Source: Pyrocephalus nanus (taxonomy: Eukaryota; Chordata; Aves; Passeriformes; Tyrannidae). Taken from it: a stretch of 64,000 bases of DNA. The notes under the pieces are model-generated. The model saw only the letters and a list, made by a program, of their open reading frames with translations, made no database searches and was not told the DNA's origin. Both the position numbers and the translations under genes were made by a program. The DNA is taken from contig CM076261.1 of assembly GCA_038380795.1 (NCBI GenBank), forward strand, positions 10,298,556 to 10,362,555, written 5' to 3'. Positions 40,961 to 53,343 of the stretch are shown here, piece after piece. How positions within the stretch are numbered: position 1 is the first letter of the stretch; every line of letters begins with the position of its first letter.

Positions 40961-41152
40961 TTTCTTAATAGAGTTGTTCAGCTTATCAAATTGGAACTCA
41001 CTGGACATGGGCACAGCTCAGATGTTACCTAAACAAGTTAGGAGTAGTTTACTAGAATGTATTTATGATCCTTTTCTGGGATAAGGATCAAAAATCCTTA
41101 TTTCAGACTAAAACCTTGCAACAAATAGTTCTACTGTCACCATCATAGGGAT

Positions 41153-41180
41153 CATTATTATGTCAAGTGACATAATAATG
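41153..41180. repeat. Perfect inverted repeat, 13-bp arms, 2-base spacer
   Basis: CATTATTATGTCA (41153-41165), AG, then TGACATAATAATG (41168-41180): the arms are exactly complementary. It contains facing TGTCA and TGACA words (TALE homeodomain-type cores). It may be a protein-binding palindrome, a cruciform, or the remnant of a small inverted-repeat element. Confidence 0.9.
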
Positions 41181-42048
41181 CTTTGATGTAGCTATGAGAG
41201 TCCAGATGTCTAAGCATTATTTAAACTAAAATAAATCCTCATCATAAGGGAAAGAAATTGGATGCATGGAGGATCTCATAACTTTTTCTACTTTAAAATT
41301 TTTAATTATTTTCAACAAAAAAACCTATGAATTTTATCCCTGAAAAATTTAATTAGTAAGTTGTTAATTTTTCTTTAGTTAATTATATAAAAAACATGAT
41401 GCAGGGAGTCTGTTATGTTATGGAGTGCATCTAATTGCTCTTATCTCAGATCCAAGCTGAGGTTAGGAAGATACTTATTAAATTTAAATGGATGATTTTT
41501 CACTTGGAGACTACCATTGCAGACTTCCAAATTTGTTTGATGGTCAGTGAGATAGCAGTTGCATTTCTCTTGCTAAAATATACCTTTATACACATTACAT
41601 TTTAGAATCTACACACATCTTACACAATTCTTGAAAAGTAAATACAGGAACCTCAGGAAGAAGATATAAATTAGAACATTCCTATAAAATGTTTGTCATC
41701 AGGAGTTGGTGAATACACTGACTACCCATTTTGAAATGCAAATTGAAAGGGACTCACTGAAAATGTGGTCAGAGGGAAATCAATGTCTTAAAGGTATGCC
41801 AAGCATGGAATATCATGCATCCCTCTCTTCTCATTTGCCAGTCATTTCTTTCTTTTGGTACTGCTCAGGACATGTACTTATGGGCCTGGAGGACCAACCT
41901 GTTTGCCCATGCAAATGGGTAAGGGAATGCCAGAGAAGCCCAGATGTCCCTTGGATAGTAAAGAATTGCTTGAGGCTCTGCTGGATTTTTGTGAAGAGGC
42001 ATTTGGCATCAGCTCAGTTGTCTTTCACAGAACTGACATTTGAGTTGG

Positions 42049-42062
42049 GTTGTCATGGTAAC
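42049..42062. promoter_or_regulatory. RFX X-box-like motif
   Basis: GTTGTCATGGTAAC closely fits the RFX-factor X-box consensus (GTNRCC, 0-3 bases, RGYAAC; optimal GTTGCCATGGCAAC), with one off-consensus base in the left half-site (T for C at 42053). It lies in a relatively GC-balanced patch (41880-42110). Occupancy or function cannot be inferred from sequence alone. Confidence 0.4.
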
Positions 42063-43706
42063 ATGAGTCTCCTGATTAACTGAGACCTAATCACTGAGTT
42101 AGAAGTTGACCTCTCTTCCTCGTAGGAAATAACTTGGGACAAGGAACATTTTTTTCCAAACATGAAAGTTCAGACAATTCTCTTGACCACTCCATGTCAG
42201 TTTTCAAACCTCCTCTATGTAACTTGTGATATTGCAAATGTGTGTGTGTATGTAGGGGAAAAATATTAGAAGACTATGTACTATACAGGAAAATGCATAG
42301 CAGTAAGCACATAAAACTCTCTAGTTGAAGTGTGTAATTAGTACTACTGCATATGAGTGGATGAAGTTTGGAGTGTAGTGCTCAGCAGATTTGCAATGGG
42401 TTTAAAATATTAAATAATTATATGGCAGTTATGAGAATGTTCTATTCTTTTGGAGACAAGGAGATTACAGGAGCATTTATGATTAAACTCTACTAGAGCC
42501 CAAAAGACTAACAGGTTTTATCAAGGTGAGGCTACATCAGCTTTTTTTTTGTTCACATAACTGCATTACTTCAAAAAGGGAGCTTTTTATAGCCTGAAAC
42601 AACCTTGCCACAGCAGATTAGAGTACCATAATGGTTTTTGAGATTAGAAATTAATTTAGGCAGGTCTCTGTTCTGGGGTGGCAAAATTACTTCTGATTTC
42701 TTATTTAAAGATAACTTTTGTATTCATAATAGCACTGCAGTGTGCATGTAAACATGCCTTCAAGGAGGAACTTCATAAGCAAGAAAATATTTAACAACCA
42801 CTATGAAAGACTGAAAAGATAAATTTTCAGGAATAAGATGGGGTTGTTAGTAAATTTTTTTTAAAGATAACATGGTTAAATTAATATGAGAGCAGAATAA
42901 CTCAATGTAAACTTATTTAATGAACAAAATTTGGACATCACAGTGCTGAATTAGCTGATGCCAGTCAATTTGATGTCTGAAATAGGGCACAAGACTGACA
43001 AAGTGAGATAATATCTCAGATTAAAAATTATGATCCCCTTATCTAAGCAACTGAAGGAAAAGGGGAGAAGTAATCAAAGAGTTTAGGGATCCTCCAAAAG
43101 ACAGTGAGCCTATGAAGAAGACGTGAAAGATCACAGGGGAGAAAAGTTTCTGCTTTTTAAGGTAGAAATAAAGCAGAAATCATAGAAGATGCAGTCACAA
43201 GACTTGCTAATTAAAAAAAAAAATAGAGTTGCCTGGAGAAAACTAGAATTCCTTTTTGGCAAATCTCCTTTAATATATTTCTATCAACTGCCATATAATA
43301 TCAAGGGCATTTCAGTCTTAAACTGAGTATGGTTAAATGGTGCATCACTGCTAGACCCTTTTCTTTTAGGAAAAAAATCCACATGGCCTTTTCTATCTGT
43401 TACTTGTTGGCTACAGAATAAAGTAGGGAAAGGGGAAAAGTATGATAAATAAAGCATTTAGGAAACTAATATGACAGTTATCAAATCAATATTTCCTTGA
43501 AGGGGCTACAGTTGCTGCCAAGAAAATGGAACTAATTTAATTTTTGTGTTTAATTAAAACCATCGATTATTAAAATGTTAATGAATTTTTTAGGTACAAC
43601 ATTTTTGCAAGTTTGCTGAACTGGAATGTGAAACTAATGTGTGAGAAGCTAAGCAATAACCCAATCTTGTTATGGATTCTTTCTTTTGATGTTTTTACGT
43701 CTACAG

Positions 43707-43806
43707 TATGGTAGATATATGGTAGGGAGGAAGATTCTCCCAGGAAAACTGCCAGAAATAGTTACAACACACTTCCTGCATATTGCTCAATCTAAATCAG
43801 AAGATG
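43707..43806 (+). other. Candidate exon, 100 bases, open in one frame
   Basis: The segment is preceded by GTTTTTACGTCTACAG (acceptor with a pyrimidine-rich tract) and followed by GATG|GTAAGT (near-ideal donor). One frame is open from end to end (33 codons plus one base; the product starts YGRYMVGRKILPGKLPE); the other two contain stops. I do not recognise the peptide. It may be a lncRNA exon, an unrecognised coding exon or a chance pairing of splice motifs. Its phase is not compatible with the open frames of the candidate exon at 51830 without an intervening exon. Confidence 0.2.
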
Positions 43807-45160
43807 GTAAGTTTACATTTCCTTCTTTTTTTTTTTCTTAATTTTTTAAGTTGGAGGTTATCTAAATATAACTCAATTATCATTGTTTATTCCTTATTTA
43901 TTATATTGAAGATCAAGTAGTGGGTCAAGGATGAAGAATTTTTCTCAGCCTTAAATAATTTTCTATCAAATTTCGATACCCAAGTCTATTCCAGAAAGCA
44001 AGTACACAACTATAAATTTTCTAACAAATATAGATTTCCTAACAATTATTGATTATTCTTTGTAATTATCATTTCCTATTTTTTGACAAAGATGAGGAAA
44101 ATGTTGCCACAGTCATCAATTTTTCTTTTGAGTTCACAGGCACAGTATCTTCCCCTGAAGTTCTCATCATATTTCTTTATCCTTTGAAGATGTTATTTTC
44201 TTAGCAAACTGTCTCTCAGGTGGGAAGCTATCTAACATTCAAGATAATTTTGCTTTCTACTAAGTATTTACAAAAATGAACTCGAGTCATTCTGTGTTGT
44301 AAACATTTGACAACTATATTGTCTCTTTGGCTTAAAGTTCTAGCACTGCAATTATTTTCTGCAGACTGATATTTCAATAAATGGTGATTTTAATTTGAGA
44401 AACTATTAAAAGATATGTTGTTTCCTAATTTTCAAGGGGCTATGTTCAACATACTCTTAAATGAAACAAACAAACTAAGAAAAGGAATAAAGAAAGAGCA
44501 GGAAAGAAAAGTTATTAAGTATAAAACAAACTAGATAGTAGTCTGATTCAAGAAAAGAAACAAACAATGAAAACTTTGTGCTGAGAAAAAAGATAGGTTA
44601 GCACTGCCAGCATTACTTCTGGCAATGAGACTCAAAGTCCCTGTGGTTGCAGAGCATGCTTCCAAGAGCTGCTAAACATCACTAGTTAATTTAGTTCCAG
44701 GTCTCTGAAATACCTTATTCATCTAGAAGTGTTCATTGTCAGGGCTATTTTGTTTAAAAATAAGACACCTGTTCTATTTAAAAGCATTTGCTGCAAGCCA
44801 GCTGAAGCCAGTACCGGTGCATAGAAATTGGTGTACTGTTGGGATCATTTGTTTGAGCTTGGGCACTGTGAGAGATGGAGCTTTGGACACAGTCTTCACT
44901 GGCAGTGATGGCTGAAGTTGGGAATGAATAGCCTTTGCCTCAGCAGAGCCCCAGTATTTAATTGCAGCAGAAAAAAAGCAACTGAGAATTTAGTCTGGCT
45001 ATAGTTCCAAGTCAAATATAACTCTCTGGTGATTGAACATGTGGAGCATGGAATCTGCAAAATATAACTCTTCTAGGAACTTAGTGTGACCACTACAAAG
45101 AACAATAGAACAGTGAGACTTTTTCTGTTTCCTCCAAAATATGAGAAACAGATGTAATCA

Positions 45161-45232
45161 TATATACTATATATATTATAATGTACGATATACATAGATG
45201 CTACATATATAATAATATATTATATATATAAA
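45161..45232. repeat. AT-rich imperfect TA-repeat tract
   Basis: Alternating TA/ATA words with only occasional G or C over about 70 bases. Prone to slippage and cruciform formation. Confidence 0.85.
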
Positions 45233-47999
45233 AATTAGACATACTCTATTAGTAGTTAATCTTATTAATATCTATTTTAACACTGATATAATCATCGAGA
45301 TAAAAAAAAAAGAAGTTCAATTCCAACAATCTTCTTGGCAAGCAGTTTTCATTTTGATCTATAACTCCAGAAGTGAAAAAACTTTTCAGAATAAGAAATC
45401 ATTATGATAACAACATGAAGGAAATTAGAGATCCTGGCATTTTGTATGATCATTTTTATCATAAAATTATGTTTAAGTCCATAATTACACAAACACAATT
45501 ACTATGATTATGAATGTGACTTTTGTATTTCATGTTATTATAATATGACTGCACAGTCGTGAATGAACTTTCAGGTTGCTGCCATCTCAGTCAGTGGTTT
45601 TCTGAGGCATGGAGTCAGACTAGCTGCTAGCTGGCCCTGAAAAGTAAAGTTGCAGCCTTCCTCCTCCTCACTTTGCACTTCTGGTGCTCAGCTTTCTCCC
45701 CCAAAAGAAGCTAATTCACTCTTGGTTTTTCCACTGGATGAGTTGCTAAGAGGGCAAGAAAAAACAGAAACTGAATTCATATTGTGTTATATACATCACA
45801 TTTCATTTAATTATTTTAATACATACATGTATATGCTATAGATTAATTTAAATTTAATACTAAAATTGCAGTTAAGTTATAAGTTTGGTACAATGACAGC
45901 TCTCCAGAGATCAGGATGTGGTGCATTATCAGCAGAATTTTAGCTGTAATTAATATTTATAAAGGAATTTGGGCATAATGAACTGCAATGCTGTTGCAAA
46001 TGAACTCAAGGGCTTCAATTTTAAGGTCATTTTATTATGGGTTAAATCCTTATGTCTTTATGAACTGTCACTAAAACCTTGTTGAGTAACTAGCACATTT
46101 ATGATTTGGCCTACTGAAATTTCCAAAAGTTTCAAGGTATTGTACTGAAAAGTGGGCAAGAATTGCAGAATCTGTGAAATTATACATCTTGTCCTAGTGC
46201 ACAGATAGACAGGGACACAAGCAGCTGAGATCAGAAAAAGGTCAAGTGGCAAGAATACCTGGCCTGTATATGCATGCTTTGTGCCCATGGTCTGACCAGA
46301 GTCCTGTCAACAAAAAGAAATATTTGATGAAACTAGAAACGTGTGACATGAAAGACAGCTTCTCTGAGTGCAAAAAAAGGTATTTTGAACATGAATAGTT
46401 TGTGTTGCAACTGTTTAGGGCTCATTTCTTCTCATTCTGCCCTGGTTTTCAGTAAAGAAAGTCTTTAATAAGAAAGTCTATAATGAGACTAAATTTTTTC
46501 ATGAAAATCTCTTTTGCCAGTGTATCAGAAAAAACTACAAATCATGAGAGGAATGTTTTTGTGCGTGCTTTTGAATAAGCATGGGATATTTTACAGTATA
46601 TCCTAAAATAGTGCAAATGCTCAACTGAAGACTTAATTCACTTAAATTTGCATTCACTTAAAATGCAAACATAAATAGCATTTTAACTCAGGCATGCAGC
46701 ATCACTGTTGAATGACACTATAATGATTTTTCTATTAATTCGGAAACGGCTGTGTGCAAATAATCAGTACTTGAGCTTGAAATAAAATTCAGAATAACTA
46801 TTGCCTGCTACATTCTCTTATGACACACAACAATTAAGAGATTCATAGCATGCTTTCTGACAAAATATAGCTTTTCAGAGAAATAAACATATTTACTGGA
46901 AAATACCTTAATAGCATGACCCAGATTACTTTAATTTAACCTTTACAGTCATTCCTTTCACTCACAGAAGAACTGAAAATTGTTCTATTCTATGGGTTAT
47001 TCATAGCATCTGGTCCCTAAATGGAGGTGTGAATATTCCCAGGAATATCATGCCATCAATTGGAATTGTAAACTCTAACTTAATTACAAAAAGATGCATT
47101 ATAGAAATATTTCTGCTTTAGAATCTTCAAAGTTCTTTCTGGTCTAATTTTTCCTATCAGGTTTGAGTATAGTATCTCTGATAGTATCACTTTAAATAAA
47201 TCTGTAAGAATAACACTTTTATAGTTAACACTGTTACAAGTCTCAGTGCAAAGGCTCAATGATAAGTAAAAATAATTAAATTGTAAGGAGATAAACAATT
47301 ACTATTGATTAATTTTTTTTTAACTTTGTAAGAAGTTCATATTTCAGTGAATATATTTATCAAATGCAAACCTCATGAACCATGGGTAGAAGACAGAACA
47401 CTTCCTAGTGGGTTATGATATGGAATCTCTACAAATGAGCACTTCTGAAATTTGAGTCACCTTTTACCATTTTTGCAATTTCTAAATAATTCATGAAATC
47501 TGTATATGACATCAGCATAAAAACTGTACTGTTAACAATGGGAGGTAGGTCAAGGATTGCACTGGCACTTGTTTAAAACACTCACTGTCTGATGGAGGGG
47601 AATATTATAAAAGAAGATTTTGTACCTTTAGAACAGTGAAGGGAAATATCATTTAAGCAGCTCATAAATACCAAAATGGGCAGTTTAGTAGTCAGTCTGG
47701 CAAAAAACACATTGCTCTCCCTACCCCATCCTGCTGTAGCTTTCAGGAAGGTGATAACTATTGCTGTAACTGGACTTTATTTTTTTGGATTATGAGAGTA
47801 CGAGTAAAAAGAGGCCATAGAGAAAAAATTAGGACCTTCCAGGTGTTAAAACAGTGGTAATTACAAGACTTAAAATAGTGGTAATTTTTAGCTGCACAAG
47901 AGTTTCCATTATTCTCTGCCAAATATTGCACCATGCTTAAGAATAAAAATAGTGATTTTTTTTTTTGCTATAGGAGCCTAAGTGTGCCTTCTCCCTCAG

Positions 48000-48097
48000 T
48001 TGCTCTGGACCTAATTGAGCATAATGATTACATATGACAAGCAGCAGGAAATCTGTCACCCGTTCAGGAGCTTGGAGCTGGAGGGGGAGGATGATGG
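48000..48097 (+). other. Splice-flanked segment without an open frame
   Basis: Preceded by GTGCCTTCTCCCTCAG, the best acceptor-like sequence that I found in the window, and followed by GATGG|GTATGT. All three plus-strand frames contain stops. The segment is less AT-rich than its flanks and carries homeodomain-type words (CTAATTGAG, AATGATTACA). It may be a lncRNA exon or a conserved non-coding element. Confidence 0.15.
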
Positions 48098-51000
48098 GTA
48101 TGTTGCTGTTGAGAAGGCAACAAAAATAATGGCCTCTTCCTTCGAGCCTAGTCTAAAACTGTTTTGCTGCTTGTTTTCTTGTCTGATTGAAAGAAATCTA
48201 AGGGGAAATTGAGTTACAAAGTCTAATTCATGTCTGGAAAAGTCAGAGCTTTCTGACTGAGGTAGCCTTTAGGAACAAAATGGGTTCCTCAAAACATCCT
48301 TTTTTCATGCATTTTTAATAGAAAACTGAATCCTGCCTGATTCAGCCCTCAGGTGTCTGGAATACACCATCACCAGTACTGGAGAATTCAAGTTTCTGTA
48401 CACAGTAAGCCATCTCTATCTTAAAAACTGCTTGTAGTGAAAGCACCCATTATGAACCCCACTACCCTCACCAGTCATCAGTCTTCATCACAGCTACACT
48501 CCACTGGGCTACTGAAAATAGCAGCCTTTCCAGAGGAAACTGTCAGAAACAGAAATCAGCTGGATGGTACATTTGATAACTGATCCCAAAGAATTAGCAG
48601 CACCATTATTTTAAGTTTGGTGCCCTTAAAACAAAATGCACTTCTTTCAGGCCACCCCTCAGGAACATGTCCAAAACTTGAGTTTGATCGAAAATTTTAG
48701 CTTCCTTTCCTTAGGTGAAAGCTAGCAGAAAAGGAAGGAAATGTTCATGTCTGTTTGGACATGAAGGAGAAAAGTCGAGACACATATTATTGAAGGATAC
48801 TGTCATGAATTCAACAAAACTCAATAAAAGTTTTCTTGAGAACTTGGATTCCTTTTTTCATCTTTTTAGAAGTAAGCATTGTGATAATTTCCACAAAAAA
48901 ACCATTTTTCTAGGATGACAAAAATTATTACAGTGTTTTATTTTACATTACAGTGTTGTGATACTGCTTCTGTCAGATGGTAACATTTTTTTCCACCAGT
49001 TTCTCAATGTCACTAAATTTGTTCCATAAAGCGTATGAAAGTGTAGAAAAATCAATGCAACAAAGCTTGTGTGGCTTTAAAACACAGATTATTGATAGTG
49101 ATCATACAAGTTACTTCAGTAGGAGTTAGTGAGGACATGTTCTTGTTAGTATTAGATCCATATGAGCAAGAGGTCTGCTGCTGACAGACCAGGATCGATT
49201 GTACTGAGCTCCCTTCGTGCCTCAGCCTTATCCTCATTATGTCAACAAACTAAAGAGCAATGTATGACTGAGTCCAGCCCCAGAGCTGCTTTACATCTGA
49301 AGATGTCCATTTCTGTAGGCACACTGTATCTTAAAAAAAAACCAAACAAAAATCAACAAACGTGGGACCTGAAGAGACCACTTTCTTTCCCGTTTTTCTA
49401 TTCTGATGTTAATCTATTTGAATGCAGGTTTCTGAACAAGTTTCTCTGTCAGGGAACAGTACCAAAGGGAATAGCAAAACCAAGTAAGATTGACAAGATT
49501 AGAAATAGTGAGTTCTCTTATATTGTCCACAGCAAAGTGATAACATTTCTATGACAGCCTTCATCACTATGTCTCATAAAAAGTGGTAGAAGACATTTCC
49601 ACCATATCTTTTTTTTTTTTTTTCCCTTAAACACTCTTTCCTGAAAGAATATGAATTATTTGCATGGAATATTCCCAAATTAAATAAAATGTTTGATTTA
49701 TTTTACTCGTGCAGAAAAACACTGGAAAAAAGTCACCACCTTGTGACTTATGAGAGGAGAATTTAGATGCTTTGACAGAAAATCCAAAAATGGAAAGCAG
49801 AGAGGCTGTCAGTTTCCAAAGACAGAAAAGTCTTAAATTGAAATATTATGGGCTGATATTTTGAAAACAAAGATTTTTTCCCATGTAGAACCCATCAAGT
49901 AAAAAAAAAAAAAAACAAGGACCATTTCCTGAAGAATACTAGCCATACTGACAAAAATAAAATTCCAAATTATTGTTTTTGATCTAGTTCCTGTCAAAAC
50001 TGGAGTGAAAGGAAGTTTTCCTGCATCACACAGACATAGCACAAATTGCAGGAGGCGAAACACGCAGAATCTGCAAGCAATTGTCTTTTCAGGAAGATTT
50101 ACAAATTATAAAAGGAAAAAAATATTAGGGTAGCAGAGTAGTTTTTTGGGAAATGATCTGCTTACCAGAAATTAGTTCCAATAGTATCAGTTCAAGTATG
50201 TAAACCCCTTATTCTGCATTTTTTCTAACACTAATAAAGATGTTAATAGAAATACGCAGTTACTACTTAAAAAAAAAAAAAAAGGAAATTCAAGAGATAT
50301 TACAGGTTTTTCTTTTGTTGTAACTGATGTATAAAAAAAGGTAATTTCATCTTTAAGTTCTTTATAAATAAGTAATAACGTTCCTCAGCAACTGAAAGAG
50401 GAGCCAATTTTTAATTCTTGTGGGTTTAATGGTTTTCACACACCTGCCAATGTAGTTAGTGCATATTTGTGATAACTGCTATCATCTCTGTTACACTGAT
50501 ATAATCAAAGGTCTTGTTGTCTCTATGAGCTGAATTATCTACACACAGAAATTACCAGATGATACTTTCCTGGTAGCTGGAGTATCCGTTTAGGATTTTG
50601 GAGTGGTGAATATTGGTCTTTGCTTCACCTCTTTCCATATTAATCCATGTTCATACAAAATAAAAAAGGTCCTAAGGTCCTGCAGGACAACCAAGGATGA
50701 CTGTAGTTCCATTTGGAATTTGTTATTTTGATGACAGAAGACGTCTTTCCAGCTTTCACCAGACTTGCTTGTCTTTCCTCCACAGCTGTCCTAGGGTCAA
50801 AGGTCTGAACTGATAGGAAATAGAAACTTTTCAGAAATCATTATAAGCTTTATGGGGTAAGCAAACTCTTTTCCTACTTATCTGTAATTGTTATATTCAC
50901 AATAGCTGGATGTGTTGTAACAATGTCAGCTTTGTTGACAGGATAATAGCCCCCCTTTTACTAAAATTTAATTGGCCTGATGATCTTCTGCTTCACAAAT

Positions 51001-51829
51001 TTGAATGCCTTGCATACCTACATGTTGAGGGTCAGAATGCTGACAATGGCTTCTGTGACAGGAGAAAAATATCGCAATGGTAGGATGTCTGGAGAACACG
51101 GAGCCCAAGAAATGTGGTAGGGGTTGGCACATCAAAAGTGTGTTTTTCAAGAGTGTGTCATGCTTTGCCATTCCAAAGTGTTGGGCAACAGCAACTGGCA
51201 CAGATTCTTGGAGGAAAGACTATAATTTCACAGAGATAAATCAAATCCTACGTGGCTTAAATGGATCGACAGCCCACATGAGTATCTGATTCATGATTCA
51301 GCATTGTTTTTTGTGGCATTTTTTCCTTTGTCTTGGAATTGTAACACTGCAGCAACTTATGTGTGGAAAACATAAAACTGACATTATTTTGTGAAAGACC
51401 CACGTGTGTGTCTTTCTCCTACATATTCCTTTAACATGGAACCTGAGTTGCCAAATTACTCCTGGAAAGCTATTGTACGAAACACATATGCAAGATTGCT
51501 CTGCTACACACCTATTGAACTTCCTTTTGCCCTCAAAAGGATTCAATTTCATCACAAATACAAAGGCTGATGGACACTGTCACTTATGAAACTCTCATTA
51601 GTCTCCTTACAAATGAAATCTCTGAAGTGTTGCAGTGTTGGGACTCTATCTCTGTCCTATACATTTTTTTTATGCTCAGCTCACGCTGCCACGTGCCTGT
51701 CTCTGTGACTTGGAGATAAGGGAATCACCCTCATGACTATGCACAGGCACAGAAATCTACCTTTTCTGGTGTCTGCGCATATACTCTGGTGCTGCTGTTA
51801 ATGCTAGTGTGCGCATTTCCTGCATTTAG

Positions 51830-51909
51830 TCCAAGAAGAAGACAAGGATCAGAAAGATTTTATCAAGGGTTATTAAGTTCTGGTGGAGACACACAGCACT
51901 ATCCTCAAG
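51830..51909 (+). other. Candidate exon, 80 bases
   Basis: Acceptor GTGCGCATTTCCTGCATTTAG with a good pyrimidine tract; donor CTCAAG|GTAATA. Two frames are open. In one (split after the first base) the peptide reads PRRRQGSERFYQGLLSSGGD and runs on to the donor, and it joins in phase with the open frame of the candidate exon at 53250. Upstream intron-like sequence in the same frame gives a signal-peptide-like hydrophobic run from 51789, which is probably the acceptor's pyrimidine tract read as codons. The product is not recognised. Confidence 0.2.
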
Positions 51910-53249
51910 GTAATAGCTCTTCCTGCTTAAAAAGAAGCTTTCCGTATCCAAATGACATGGAGCTGAGCACTCTTTACACTTTTTCCTTTGAAACTAATGT
52001 TATTTTCTGATGAGGTTGCTCTAGTGCCCAGCTGAAATTCAAATTCTTATCCCTGTAGACACTTTGATGAATATTTAACACCCTTGAGTTTGACTGGGAT
52101 GACTTGCATGTTAAAAGTAAGAACATTTGTAGTCATTGAAAATTTATTACATGAAATATCTTCACGTAAGTTAAAATATTAATAAAAGTGATGCATAGAT
52201 ATGTTGTCTCTAATAAAACAACAATATCAACAATAAAATCTCTGAATTTATCTCACTTCCTTCACTGAAGTTCCTGAAAACCTATTTGAGAGGACTATGT
52301 AAAACATAATCAACTACATGTTTAGGATATATCTAGACATTCAATTTTGTGCCATTTGAGTTTTCATTTTTTGAAAGGTGAAAAGCAGCCTATAGTTTTT
52401 ATTTTCTTTAGCCCTTTTAGTACATCTCATTATGCTGGCTTTCATTTAGAATGGCTACACAAAGAAACTCTAATGCAGCTGTGCTGCTAGTGTTCAGGCA
52501 TATAAATATGACTCTTTTGTTTGTCCTTTTCCATAAATATAAATTTGGTCTGTCATACCTGAAAGGCAAATGGAAGTGGAAGCACTAATAAGGTAATTAT
52601 GCCCTCAATAGCAAAGATGTCAATGTTGTTTTGCACTTCATATTCAGAGTTAATATGGCAAAAAATAATGATTTATTTTGTATAGATTCATCATAGGGCA
52701 GGAGTTAAAGTACACAGAACTATCTCCCATTCCAGCTTGTAAGGCTTTTTTTGGGTCTGTCTACTAACCAATCATCATGGGGTTTGCAGTGGAATCCTTT
52801 ATACCATCATAAATCCTGATATTCAGAGTGCAGAAGAGGGAAGTTCTGAGGAGCAGAAAAAATGACAGCATATCTACCTCCATTAAGAATGCAGCTTTTG
52901 CTGGCAAAATGATTTCTGAAATTTCCACCCACATCTACCTACGTGGTATGTTGTACATTATATTCACTGAGCTTGGATGGGAAAAACCCCATATAATTTT
53001 AATGCTTACACTATAGCCTCAATTTAAAAAATAAACCCCCCAAATAGATGATAAACTTATGATATACATTGAATAAATATATACATTTGTAATTACTAAA
53101 GCGTAGAAGTGAGTCAGTAGAATAGATAGTGACAGAAATTCAATTCACAGTGTTATTTCTCACTTTTTATATTTTACTTTAAATAAAGTTGTCTGATCCT
53201 AGAAAATACTATTTTAGTAATGTGACTTTGCTTTCATTCATCTCTCCAG

Positions 53250-53343
53250 GCCTGATAATGGCTACCCAAAAAGTATGGCCAAAATCCTTAGCAGCAAATC
53301 TTGAAGATCTGCTGGCTATGTTTGTCTTCATCCTGAACATCAG
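53250..53343 (+). other. Candidate exon, 94 bases
   Basis: Acceptor TTTGCTTTCATTCATCTCTCCAG and donor ATCAG|GTAAGG both fit the consensus well. One frame is open throughout (30 codons, including MATQKVWPKSLAANLEDLL), and its phase matches the open frame of 51830-51909 across an intron of 1340 bases. I do not recognise the peptide. A non-coding RNA exon is equally possible. Confidence 0.22.

Larger units (their letters stand above)
40961..43706. other. Unannotated stretch with two palindromic motifs
   Basis: No gene or interspersed repeat recognised. It holds the inverted repeat at 41153-41180 and the X-box-like palindrome at 42049-42062. The plus-strand frame of 125 codons (41706-42083) overlaps a second frame and has no recognisable similarity. 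Confidence 0.55.
43807..51829. other. Unannotated stretch
   Basis: No gene or interspersed repeat recognised. It contains an AT-rich dinucleotide tract (45161-45232), a splice-flanked non-coding segment (48000-48097), poly(T) at about 49609-49623, and poly(A) at about 49902-49916 and 50269-50283. The 130-codon plus-strand frame (49162-49554) crosses an A-rich run and has no recognisable similarity. Confidence 0.6.

Noticed and set aside
40716..41084. 122-codon plus-strand frame
   Set aside because: Starts inside the LTR and runs antisense through a CR1 remnant.
49162..49554. 130-codon plus-strand frame as a gene
   Set aside because: Crosses an A-rich run, no recognised motif, no splice context and overlapped by a minus-strand frame.
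51789..52010. Small secreted protein starting with a hydrophobic leader
   Set aside because: The hydrophobic leader coincides with the pyrimidine tract of a splice acceptor; only the 51830-51909 part is kept, as a candidate exon.
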